DNA of 64,000 nucleotides from the NCBI RefSeq assembly GCF_910591885.1, contig NC_063285.1:2418001-2482000 (forward strand), given 5' to 3'. The position numbers and the translations under genes are program-made. This DNA is from Bombus terrestris (taxonomy: Eukaryota; Arthropoda; Insecta; Hymenoptera; Apidae). Shown here one piece after another: positions 54,217 through 64,000 of this stretch. Each line of letters begins with the position of its first letter. Position 1 is the stretch's first letter. Under the pieces are notes generated by a model. The model was not told the DNA's origin and made no database searches. It worked only from the letters and a program-made list of their open reading frames with translations.

Positions 54217-54753
54217 CCATCCTACATCAGGCGATCGAAAATCCACCACAAACAACAAACTCAGCTCCGCGCTCAAACCAAAACTTAACCTCAACCGATA
54301 ACATCACTCAACTAAACATCATAAACGTCATCGAAGACTTTAAAAAAAGTATACTCAAAACATTAAACGAACAACAAATACAATTAAATGAAATGAAAAG
54401 ATCGTTATCAACGCACGAAGAACGAATCGACGCCATCTTTAACACTATCCATAGTATAGATGACGAATAACCAAAATCCATTAAACCAACAATTACAGCA
54501 AAAAACATCGGTTTAACTTAAAACATCTGAAAATAATTGCAATAAATGCCAACTCTCTAATTTCAAACTAAAACCAAAAAAGATACAGTATGCTAACCCT
54601 AATAAATAAAGAAACCCCCGACATCGTACTTATCTCAGAAGCAACATTGAACAAAAGACACAAAGTACACATCAAAAACTATTCTATGTTAAGACGCAAC
54701 AGGCCGAACGCTAGCCAAGGAGGAGGAATGGCAATCCTCATAAAAAAATCCAC
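54217..54753 (+). mobile_element. J1 fragment (ORF1 C-terminus and ORF2 start)
   Basis: VIEDFKKSILKTLNEQQIQL at 54328-54390 and HEERIDAIFNTI match the J1 ORF1 C-terminus. KIIAINANSLIS at 54530, a stop, then DIVLISEATLN and NASQGGGMAILIKK match the J1 endonuclease. It ends at the LTR-like repeat. Confidence 0.85.
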
Positions 54754-55139
54754 TGTTTCAACCGTTCGTGGAGAGACGCGATCGCGAGATGACGCGTCAA
54801 CGAGAGTTGTAAATTGTCGTTACGATTAAACAATTGACGCCACGAACTGATTGATCCCCTATTTCTATTACGAGAATAGAAGTGATTGGAATGAGTGCAT
54901 ACGGAAAACTACACTTGATTTGTTAATAAAGTTTAATAATAAATAAAGAAGCAACAATTTCAGTTCAAAATTGAAAAGATATAGAATGGATTCGGAAATA
55001 CAAATAATTCCCTTTATTTAGCACACAACTGTTATACATATATCTTATACTCTTAAGACCTCAAAATCCTACACGCACGCACGCTTGTTGTCAACCGACT
55101 CTTCCAGATACTTCTAACGACTGCTCTTGTCTTTTGTCT
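54754..55139. repeat. LTR-like repeat, family unknown (copy 2)
   Basis: It begins TGTTTCAACCGTTCGTGG. Its first ~130 bases resemble 50012-50140. An AATAAA-rich stretch is near 54935. It ends at the Gypsy-2 LTR. Only the shared first part is well supported. Confidence 0.45.
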
Positions 55140-55513
55140 TGTCTAAAATGAGAAAGAAATTTAAAGGAGAGAAGAATGCTTTATTTTTTTCCTCGTTTAT
55201 ACACTTCTGAACTCTAGCCGTGCCCGTTCGAGATTGAGGCTCTTACAATATTTTTTACTTTCGGTGACATCTGTTTCTTCTTTTGTTTTTCATCCTTCAT
55301 CATCCCCACCACCCTGCAGGCGCACGCGACCGCTGCCACGCTTCCAGAACATTCGGTGGAAGGACCGTTAGGACACAGATGAACCCTCAGGCACTCCGGC
55401 AATATACATTGTCGCCAAGGTCGCCATGTGTAATGTTCAAGTATCGGCTGTCTGGAGAATGTTTAGAAGTGGTCGCCTAAGGTGACGTCAGGGCAAAAGA
55501 GTTTGGGGTTACA
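55140..55513 (-). repeat. Gypsy-2 3' LTR
   Basis: 374 bp with TGT…ACA ends. Its middle (55210-55425) is clearly homologous to the Gypsy-1 LTR. A polypurine tract (minus strand AAGGAGGGGGGAG) adjoins at 55514-55526. The left edge at 55140 is inferred from the TG and the homology. Confidence 0.75.
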
Positions 55514-55535
55514 CTCCCCCCTCCTTAGAATGAAC

Positions 55536-57350
55536 TTAGTCCTCGAAGTTCCTTTTCCTCTTTAAGATAGATGGGTGAAATTTTGCCTTGGGTGTTTCCA
55601 GGTCGAAGGTTACTTGTGAATCGTTGCTGGTGCTGGGCACAGGTAGAATCGGGGTGAATATGTTGATAGGTGCCGGGTTGATTGGCATCGGAGCGCTGGT
55701 TGGTGGATTGTTATTTGTCGTGTTTCGCTTGATTTTACAACAGAATAAATGAAAACACAATTTCGGTATTCCTATTTTGTTGAGAAAGTATAAGCATATG
55801 AGAGCAATGGATAAATATCCTATAATTTGTAATATAGATATTCCCCGTGATCCAACTTGATCGATTCTATGAGCAAAAGTTAGTTGATTCGTTTGATCTT
55901 CGATTCCATCCAGAGTGTTTTTGTATCCGTAATTATCGTTAATAAGTTTTGGAGTTTTCTCTAGTTTATTTAGTAAAATAATCCAGTCTGAATCATTAGC
56001 TACATTGACTGTTTTGATTTTAATCTCGTAAGAAATTTCCTTGCTACTACCACTGATTCTCATATGGTTATTCTTGTACAATATGTCTACGGTTTTATTA
56101 GTTTGTAAAAAAGATGGTTTCTCTAGTCTAACAATTCGATGTGTCTTTTCTTCGAAAATGCTCAGATCTATTGGTTTTTCTGGTATAGCTATAAAATGAT
56201 TATCAGCGTTTAATGGGATAAAAGTTATATCTTCAATGTTATAAACTACTACCTTACAGAATTTGACAGTGTTTTCTGCGCTTAAGATTTCAGAGTTACA
56301 ATCGTGCTTCACTCGACGGTCATGAATCGGCTGAGTTTGTTTGCAAATGTAAAAGTCAGATATAGAACGGCATTGCTTATCCAAGTAGTTTTGATCGACA
56401 TTGATGTAATTTAGTCCTGACGTTAAAAATATCGGATGAACTACTAAAGGTGCTAAAAACACTTTGTTCGTGAGAGATGGTATGGGATATATTTGCTCTA
56501 TATCCCATTCCATGTCCATAACTGTTGGTACAGAAATTACAAAGAAAACTTTGTTTCGTCGAGTAAACAATGTGAGTTCTGAGATATCTAAAATATTTTG
56601 GAAATTCTCTTCCTTTGGTATAAAAGCGTTTCCTACTGTTTTGCTACCTAGTACTTGGGCGTAATTGTTAATAAAAGTTCCGGGATCAATAATCTGTGGG
56701 CTTATTATTCCTTGTTTTCCTAATTGAATATTTCGTCGATTTGGAAATGTAAGTCAGAGAGTGAGCTTTCTAGAGCTATGACTTTTATTAAGGTGATCTC
56801 GTTTTTGTTAAGCGTTTTAAGTTCGTTTGTTACACCTGTGTCTACTTGTTTCAGTCGCTGGATGACGTCGTTATTTAAAATTCGTTTAATCAAAGCTGTC
56901 TGGTTGGCTACTATGGTTTTTAGGCTGTTACCTTCTTCAAAGAGTTTGTCTATATTTTTGTTGATTATATCTAGATCGTTCGCGGCTAGGGTTCCAAAAA
57001 GAGTTTTACTAATAGATCCGATAGCGTCTACTAGTCCTCGTCTACTTCTGAGATGAATGTGAGCTAAGGATCGTAATTCGATGCTAAGTGTTCTGACGTT
57101 ATTTAGTTTTGCTTGTAAAGAGCGTATTTCTGGTAATATGTTACAGTCCTTTCGTGTCTCGCAATGATTCCTAACTTCGGTTACTCCCTTTTCAATATAT
57201 CTTACTTGTTCCAATACAGCACTAATATCTAGTCCTATAATAACATTTATGTATTCGCTATAAAGATATGCTTTGGATATTTTCTCATGAAATATACCAT
57301 TATTGTCAATAGGGGTTATTGTTAATCCGTTAAGGGTGGTAAAGCCGACG
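55536..57350 (-). pseudogene. Gypsy-2 env-like gene (errantivirus F-type), frameshifted
   Basis: Two minus-strand open stretches (57350-56720 and about 56715-55536) in different frames form an envelope-like gene of the insect errantivirus / baculovirus F type. Seen: a dibasic cleavage-like site RSRR followed by a Gly/Ala/Ile-rich, fusion-peptide-like segment in the first part (near 57035). Near the end of the second part is a hydrophobic membrane segment of about 23 residues (55850-55765) with a short Pro-rich cytoplasmic tail. A single-base frame change near 56717 breaks it. No convincing signal peptide was located; in relatives env is made from a spliced mRNA. Placement directly after pol fits this. 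Confidence 0.8.
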
Positions 57351-60300
57351 GCAAGGGTGATCGTCCTGAAAAATAAGGTTTTATTCTGTTACCGTGGATT
57401 TTCTTAACTCGATCTCTAATGAGAATCTCATAATACGGTGTCTTGACTGATTTAATAACGTAGGGTCCTAACCATTCGTCGTCCAATTTATTCGATTTAT
57501 GATCGTTGTGAAGGAGTATACGATCTCCTTCCTTAAATAAGGTTTGAGTTCTAATGATTTTCCTTGTCTGATCTCTCATGTACCTCTTTCTACTTTGTTC
57601 AAGAGTGTTCTTCGCTATCATTCTATATTTTTGCAATTGTTTTTGCCATAGTGCAAACATTTCTTCGTAGGTGTAATTGGAAGTTCGGGATACGGAAGAC
57701 GGGAGGTTGGCTTTTCTTCCAAATGTTAGTTCGAAGGGTGAAAATCCAGTTGCATCGTGTATCGCGGTATTATACCCTAGGCAAATAAAGTCTAATACCT
57801 GATCTCATTCTTTATTAGAATCGTGTAGGCTCGTGCGAATCATGTCTTTTACTGTGGCGTGTGTTCGTTCTAAGGATCCGTTAGATTGAGGATGAAAACT
57901 AGTGGTCTTTATATGTTTGATTTTAAATGCTTCCTCGAATTTTTCCATTAGTTCACTAATAAAGTTTTGTCCCTGGTCTGTTAGTATCGTTTTGGGTGCT
58001 GAGAAGATGTAAATGTAGTGGTGTAGTAGTGCATCGATAATCGATTCGGTTCGTTGTGTTTTCAGTGGTACTAAAACGAGATATTTCGTTAGGTCATCGT
58101 GAATCGAAAGAATGTATTGATTTCCACGTGTGGTTTTGGGCATCGGACCAATTAGATCTATGGCTATCTTTTCGTTTGGTTCTACTGGTGTCTGAGGAAT
58201 TACGGGTTGTTCCTTGGGTCTGATTCTAACTAGCTTTTGTCGTTGACAAGCTTCGCAATTTTTTATAAAATCTTCTATCCTTTCCATGAGGCGTGGGATT
58301 TTGAATTGGTCTTTGATTTTACTATATGTCTTTTGAATACCCAAGTGTCCACTAATGTCGTTATGGTTTTCGCGTATAATGTCTAGAGCTTGTTCGTCAG
58401 TTATGGTTTGTATTGGTTCGTATGCAAAAGTTATTTCTTCAATTTGGTCATTAATAAACATGAGTGTTACTTTGATCCTAGCTTTTTCGGTTTCGGTAAA
58501 ACTATTGTCTCCTATCCCAATTTTCTTGTGTTTCTTGGTTAGTTCAAAAATTTTTCGAATCCAAGTATCTTTGTCGAATGGACCTAATGTTTCTCTATTT
58601 AATTGATAGAAGGTGTGATCGTTTGGCGTGATTTTAAGTCGTCTCGGGGGTGTCGCGTCTTCTGACCATGCGTTAAAGTGTTCTACAATATTTTCGGAGT
58701 TTGCAGGTGTGTCTGGGACTGATTTGTCGGTAATTTGGTAAATTTTTCTGGAAAGTGCGTCGGCTGCTGTGTTCTCTTTACCTTTGCAATACTGAATATC
58801 GTACTCGTATTCTTCGAGTTTAAGTCTCCATCTAATCAAACGCGAGGAAGGGTCTTTGCAATTTTTGAGCCAAGTGAGTGCTTGGTGATCGGTTCGAATA
58901 ACGAATCGTCTTCCTAACAGGTATTGCCTGAGTCTCTTAACTGCCCATACGATAACTAATAATTCCTTTTCTGTGGTAGAATAATTTTTCTCTGGGGGGT
59001 TGAGTGTCCGTGATATGTAACAACAAGGATGTCCGTCTTGTGATAAGATTGCGCCTATTCCTTCATTGGAAGCGTCTGTGGTGAGTGTGAATGTTTTCGT
59101 GTAGTCTGGGTATGCTAAAACTGGGGCTGAGCATAGCTTTTCTTTTAGTGTGTCAAAGCTTGTCTGTTGCGTTTCTGTCCATCTAAAAGGATTGTCTTTC
59201 TTTGTGAGGTCTGTTAATGGTTTGGCGAGTTTGGAAAAGTTTTTAATGAATTTTCTGTAGTATCCAGCTAATCCGAGAAATGAATTTACGTCTGTTGGTG
59301 TTTTGGGAATCTTAATGTCTTTAACTGCGGAGATCTTTTTAGGATTTGGCTTTATGCCCTCGTGTGTTATGACATGTCCTAAGTATTCTAATTCAGGTTT
59401 TAGAAACTCGCATTTATCGGGTTGGATTTTTAGTCCTAACTCTTTTAATCTTTGCAATACTATAGCAAGGTTTTCATTGTGTTGTTGAATTGTACTACCG
59501 AATATTATTATGTCGTCAAGGTATACAAAGCAATATTTGTTCAATAATCCTCGTAACGCGGTATCCATCATGCGTTGGAAGGTGGCTGGGGCGTTTTTTA
59601 AACCGAATGGCATGCGATTATAGTGAAAGTGTCCCTGAGGTGTGCTAAAGGCTGTATATTTCTTTGAGTCGGGGTCCATAGGTATTTGATGGAATCCCGA
59701 AGATAAATCTAGAGCAGAGAAGAATTTGGCGTTGCCTAATTGTGATAGAATGTCGTCGATTGTCGGTAGTGGGTAGGCGTCTTGATCGGTAAGTTCATTT
59801 AATTTTCGAAAGTCGATAACTATACGCCATTTCTGTTTGCCTGATGCGTCTGATTTCTTGGGTACTACCCATACTGGACTGTTGTAAGGAGAATCTGATT
59901 CTTCAATGATATTTTTATCTAACATTTTTTTCATTTGTTTTTCAATTTCTGCTTTATGGGCTTCGGGAGGTCGGTACGATTTGGTATCGACGATTTTGTT
60001 TTCGCGTAGGGTAATAGTGTGTTTTGTTAGGTTAGTACAAGGTAGGGTATCGGATTCTAGGTCAAACACGTCTATGTAATGTAGGAGGATCTTTTCGATA
60101 GGAATACGAAGTTTGTCTTCAATATAGTCTAGTCTAATTATTTGTTTCATTTTAGCAATTTTATCGAGATCGTGTTCATAAGAAAGATCATTAGTGATTA
60201 TAGTTGGTTGCTCACCAGTATTGCAGAAACATACTCTCGTCGGAACTTTATCCAGATAAATTGTTTCGATTTTGGTTTGCCCTGGGAGAATGGTTTTCGG

Positions 60301-60807
60301 CGCCTGGAAAAATATTTCGTTCCCGTTTAATTGTATTGATTCGTTGTTAATTCGATATGAGTAGTTAGAGAGCATAGGTAAACCAATTATTCCGTCTTCT
60401 ATTAAAGGAAAATCGTCTGGCACAACGTGAAATGTGTTCATGATGTTAAAGAATTGAAAGTCTACTGTTTCGTCAGTTTGGTATTTGTCATTGCCCATAT
60501 AAAATGTTTTAGCTACTGTCTTTTTAGGTTTAAATATGGCACTTGATCTTTTAACTAAATTTATTCCTGCACCGGTATCGATTAAATATCGTTTGATTTC
60601 TGTTCCCGATCGAACTCCAATGGATAGAAGTTTTCCTGTTGTTGCGTGTACTCGTACGACGTCTCTCGAGGTTCTGGTAGCGCTGTTTCCTCTTCTCGTC
60701 CCGCATTCTCCATGTTTATATTGTAGCTGCGCGGTGGCGGAAGATTTCGCTGGCTGGCCGGTTGAAAATTTCGGCAGTAATTTGCGGTATGTCCTATTTG
60801 GTTGCAC
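57322..60807 (-). pseudogene. Gypsy-2 Pol polyprotein, one stop in integrase
   Basis: Protease YLIDTGAGINLV near 60570. RT has FFSALDLSSGFHQIPMDPDS and YLDDI. RNase H has LTTDASNEGIGAIL and TDHQALTWL. Integrase has CEACQRQK, Asp in IDLIGPM, LTDQGQNF, and SNGSLER. TGA at 57805-57807 stands where Gypsy-1 has Trp (KEWDEV), late in the integrase; reading on in the same frame gives the C-terminal GPY/F module (WLGPYVIK) to 57322. It overlaps gag by 226 bases in the -1 frame. Confidence 0.92.
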
Positions 60808-61826
60808 TTAAAACACTTCATTCTTCCTCCGTTGTTTATTTGAGTGCTTGTCGGCAGGCGATTGAGCGTAGTCATCGGACCGCTCCTAAGTGGGGGTTTG
60901 CGTTGTGACGATGCATTCCCTCGGGCGAATGAGTGAGCTCTTATTTGCTGCCTGCACTGATTTCCGCGGTTTCGCTCAATTTCTCCGATTAATAGTTCTG
61001 CTTCGAACGCGGCATCTTGTGCTTCTTGTAAGGTGCGCGGTTTCATGCTTGATGTTCTGATTTCTATCTCAGGTTTTAAATTTAGTATGAACGTTTTGGT
61101 TGCGCGTTCGTTCTCTAGGTCTATCGCGACTGCTCGTCGAATAGGATCGCGAATTTCGTGTTGCAATGCGTATATAAGTTCATTAAGACCTCGTCGAAAT
61201 CTTTTGACGTATCCGTGTACTGATTCGTTGAAACTTTGCCGAGTTCTTTGTAATTTATCGCGCGCACCGTTTGAAATTACGCTAATCGATACGAACTTCC
61301 TCAGATTTTCGAATAAGGCGCCGTACGTCTCGATAACCGAATGTCTAATGCCTCTTTCGGCTTCGCCGACAATGCGTTTGGTTAGAATTAATTTCAATAA
61401 AGCACGCTTTTCCTTACATTCCGATCTAGCTTCGCTTACCCGCTTGATGAATCCCTCCACTCCAATGTCATCTTGACCGTTGAGGACTGGGATGAACTCG
61501 ATGCTGGTTTTCGCGTCGAACATATGTCGTTCGTACGAGGCTGATTCTTCTTCCTCTTTGAAACGGAGTTCGGGATTTCGAGTGGCCGTTCGTTTATGCC
61601 TTGGATAGCACCTATCCGTTCTTTGAGAAATTTCGAATTACCTATCCTCCTCGAGCTGTAAATCTGATGATTCAGAGGTCAGGGAGAAACCCCAGGGAAA
61701 ACCCCCGGTCGGGAAGGCACGATGCATGGACGAGACCCAACGGCTGATGGGGGAAATCAGCGACATACTAGGACAATCACCAACAGAGCGTCGTACCGTG
61801 CGGGTGAAATACTTCACTCTCAACAA
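60582..61826 (-). pseudogene. Gypsy-2 Gag, one in-frame stop near the N-terminus
   Basis: The frame 61523-60582 is intact and carries the Gag core (LNGQDDIGVEGFIKRV, YVKRFRRGLNELIYA) and a zinc knuckle CFKCNQIGHTANYC near 60820. The same frame extends upstream to at least 61826, interrupted by TAA at 61636-61638. The true start is therefore uncertain and may be lost with the 5' LTR. Gag and pol overlap in the -1 frame, as in Gypsy-1. Confidence 0.8.
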
Positions 61827-61840
61827 GATCTTACAACTGC

Positions 61841-62156
61841 TGTGTTCAAGAGATCAAACTTTACTTTTATGCAACAACATTACTTTTACTTTTATACACT
61901 AACAATCGATCTATTAAACCTCCTCCACCTTGAGTATTAAGTCATTCAAGGTACGCGATATCGACCAATCGGTTGGGCTTGGCCGGTCGCTCTTTAGTTG
62001 ATAATTCGCAACAGACAGTATGCAAGATAACATCATAGATACAGATTTTCAGAATGTTGTCTCAAAATTTTCACATTATCTTAAAACTTGAGAATGAAAT
62101 GACAAGTATGGATATAATATTTCGATATGATTAGAATAATAAAGCACTTCAATGAG
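61841..62156. other. unrecognised AT-rich sequence
   Basis: Nothing recognised between the truncated Gypsy-2 and the R1-like fragment. Confidence 0.4.
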
Positions 62157-62715
62157 GTTGAAAGAAGCGATAACTTTTTTTTTTTTGACGTGGAGGAAAT
62201 CCGCACGGACACCCGAGTACCTGCGTCACCCTATAAGTCAGGGGGCCCCGGCCCCGTACAACCAAACGTCCCAGTTTGGAAGGACGGCCTCGAGGACCCT
62301 TAGCCCCGGCGCGCCTGCTCTCATGCCGAGCCTAGCACGCCATCTGTCGAGCAGGGCCCGTCGAGCCCGACCCTCAACGTCGGCGCCCACCGGATCGACC
62401 TCGTCCGACAGACCCCGAGTGTGAAGGTAAATCTCGCGACACCTCAGTGCCTGCAGTTCGAAAGGGGGGAACCCGGCGAGCACCGCCGCTGCTGCCGCAA
62501 AAATGGTGTGGAAGCCCCTCACTACCCTGATGGCCGCCGTCCTCTGCAACCTCCTGACCTTCAGAAGACTGCGGCGGCTGGCTATCAGGTCCTCTGCCCA
62601 GATTGGAGCTCCATAGAGGAGCCTCGATCGCACCACGCCGGCGTACAGCCGGCGCACTCCGATGCCGGGCTAGCTGAACATGTACTGTAGAGATGCGTCG
62701 ACATCTGGTAATCAT
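62157..62715 (-). pseudogene. R1-like non-LTR retrotransposon, ORF2 C-terminal fragment
   Basis: On the minus strand the frame from 62657 to 62238 reads RRLYAGVVRSRLLYGAPIWA, RRLQRTAAIRVVRGFHTI and FPPFELQALRCREIY, the region just after the RT core in R1-clade elements. The 3' end is at 62170-62182 with an A-run (T-run on +). It is strongly GC-rich, unlike everything around it. The RT core and endonuclease are missing, and the usual C-terminal zinc finger is not seen. Confidence 0.8.
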
Positions 62716-62851
62716 TTTACCCGAAGAATAGGGTCTGCGTGTGGCGAGCCACAGGACAGAAACCGTTAGAATTGTCGTTTACACGCGTTTACTGTCGCGT
62801 GCCGCTATAACTATTTCTTTTAAGGAGAGCTATAGAATTACTCCATACCTT
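62716..62851. other. unrecognised sequence next to an LTR fragment
   Basis: Moderate GC content, possibly a variant part of the adjoining Gypsy-3-type LTR, but it does not align with 10898-11000. Confidence 0.35.
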
Positions 62852-63066
62852 TGTTAGGTAAAAACGTTCATCCCTTGACCGCGGTTACGTTCGGCGACTG
62901 GTTATCGCCTCGAGCCCAAGTTCACTATCATAAATCCCGAACAAACACAGTCGGATTGAATGACGACAATTGCTTAATTACGGCTATGGTAGAATCTAGA
63001 TTAAAGTGTTAAGGGACTTTCCCAAAATTCTAAAGGGAAGGCTCCGGTGTCCTTTCATCATCGACA
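62852..63066 (-). repeat. Gypsy-3-type LTR, first ~215 bases
   Basis: The reverse complement starts TGTCGATGATGAAAGGACAC and follows 10667-10897 (CGGAGCC, TGGGAA, CCCGA..TTTGT, GTTTTTACCTAAC) with many changes. It is a diverged relative of the Gypsy-3 LTR, broken after its U3-like start. Confidence 0.75.
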
Positions 63067-63794
63067 TATATATTATTATTTAAATATGTAGTATTATTTA
63101 AGTATGTGTCAAATTTGATATTTCATCTTACCAATAATGGCACTAAAATCTCCATTTCTGTATGTCTCCTACTAAGGTCTGCGTGGGCTGCATGTAATTC
63201 GAAAAGAATCAGGCCTCGAATTCGATTTTCAGCTGAAACAAAAAGCTCAAATTATACGTACTATTACTATCCGTACCAAGTGGATGAGATACAATGAAAT
63301 CGTAAAGTAAAGCATGACGTAAGTAAGCGTACTAATTGATCTGATTCAGGTAGGATCGTGCTCATTGCGCACATACATACGTAGGCAACTGTATGAATTT
63401 TTGAAATTGCCGATTTTTATAATCTTATGTAATTGACGATTTTTAAGAAAGCATACTAGTTATATTTGAAATAAAAATAGAGTTAAAATTAAAGATAATG
63501 TTTTTTCGTTGCAGCTTTGCTTTCTGATAAATTTGTAAAAGTTTATCAATTGCATGTTTATTGTTTTCTCTTATATATACCTATCATGCATAGCTATAAA
63601 TGATATGCAGTGATATTTGTACCTACCATATCAAATTGCAAAGAAGAAATATTAGTAGTGATAACATAATATTAATATATCTTCTATACAAGGATTATTG
63701 GTAATTATTTACGACGTGGATGAACTTATCGATTTCACTGACCTTGAAATATGTCATCAAGATCAACGTTTTGAGCAATTTTTCCCTATATACA
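63067..63794. other. AT-rich sequence between two LTR pieces
   Basis: No gene was recognised. Short open stretches at 63106-63297 and 63700-63811 have no supporting similarity or convincing splice context. Confidence 0.4.
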
Positions 63795-64000
63795 TGTCGA
63801 GTTATCATTAGGGTTAGGGGCGTGTAACGAATCTTCATTTGGATTAGACATGGTTATTACGCAATAGAAAAGATATTTACTAGTACAAATATGATTATTA
63901 CAGAATTTGACAAGTAACCGTGGTAATTATATATTCGAAATGCTAATGGCAATGATCTTAGGCCCAATAACGAATCCACGGTCAACGGGGTAGCCAATGT
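63795..64000 (-). repeat. Gypsy-3-type LTR, last ~206 bases (runs off the window)
   Basis: The reverse complement follows 11160-11362 (CTACCCCGTTGACCGTGGAT, then ATGAAGATTCGTTACACGCC) and ends CGACA at 63795. The primer-binding sequence seen after the 5' LTR of Gypsy-3 does not follow, so this is a 3' or solo LTR. Its ATG has become ATGTCTAATCC, still an ATG. Confidence 0.8.

Larger units (their letters stand above)
55140..61840 (-). mobile_element. Gypsy-2, errantivirus-like element with gag, pol and env
   Basis: Minus-strand Ty3/gypsy element related to Gypsy-1 in LTR and pol, with an added env-like region between pol and the 3' LTR. The 3' LTR is at 55140-55513. The 5' LTR is not present, and similarity ends near 61830-61840. 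Breaks occur in gag, integrase and env, so this is an inactive endogenous copy. Confidence 0.9.

Noticed and set aside
62374..62715. Open frames overlapping the R1-like fragment
   Set aside because: GC-rich sequence opens several frames; only the minus-strand frame 62657-62238 has RT-like content.
63106..63297. 63-codon frame with a Tyr-rich end
   Set aside because: No similarity, no splice context and no repeat partner; chance in AT-rich DNA is likely.

Overview
This window is eukaryotic, almost certainly insect and most likely an ant or other hymenopteran. The sequence is AT-rich, the one host gene has introns with GT..AG borders, and the mobile elements are insect types: jockey-, R1-, copia-, Ty3/gypsy- and mariner-like. 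It reads as a transposon graveyard (nested, truncated and rearranged elements) built in and around a decaying host gene. Family labels (J1-J3, Gypsy-1 to -3, Copia-A to -C) are mine, for this window only.

Layout. 1-1.1 kb: Tc1-like transposase remnant, the 3' end of a J1 jockey-type retrotransposon and the 3' half of a 5S rRNA gene. 1.2-6.6 kb: two decayed J2 jockey-type copies. 7.2-17.3 kb: four exons of an axonemal dynein heavy chain gene on the + strand. The last two exons carry a frameshift and two stop codons. A 0.6 kb fold-back element sits in one intron and a dead Ty3/gypsy element (Gypsy-3, LTR 696 bp) in another. 17.8-24.3 kb: a diverged LTR, then Gypsy-1 on the minus strand (gag-pol, paired 384/382 bp LTRs, no env). 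24.4-26.6 kb: possible solo LTR and a J3 jockey-type remnant. 26.6-39.8 kb: a copia nest. A Copia-A insertion in Copia-C has been rearranged into an inverted duplication, and the left arm was later split by Copia-B with a perfect 5-bp target duplication. 39.8-43.1 kb: the best J2 copy. 43.3-47.7 kb: a J1 copy with an intact ORF2 placed inside a 5S rRNA gene. 48.2-54.8 kb: J1/J2 chimera, mariner 3' half, LTR-like repeat, two head-to-tail J3 copies and a J1 fragment. 55.1-61.8 kb: Gypsy-2 on the minus strand, a gag-pol-env errantivirus-like element broken in several places. 62-64 kb: GC-rich R1-like fragment and two Gypsy-3-type LTR pieces.

The strongest candidate for something new is J1. Two copies end in a poly(A) tract at the same nucleotide of a 5S rRNA gene. 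The copy at 43.3-47.6 kb is bracketed by both halves of the 5S gene, with a 16-bp target site duplication. This is the footprint of a 5S-rDNA-specific jockey-type retrotransposon. No search could be run, so family names rest on motifs read by eye.
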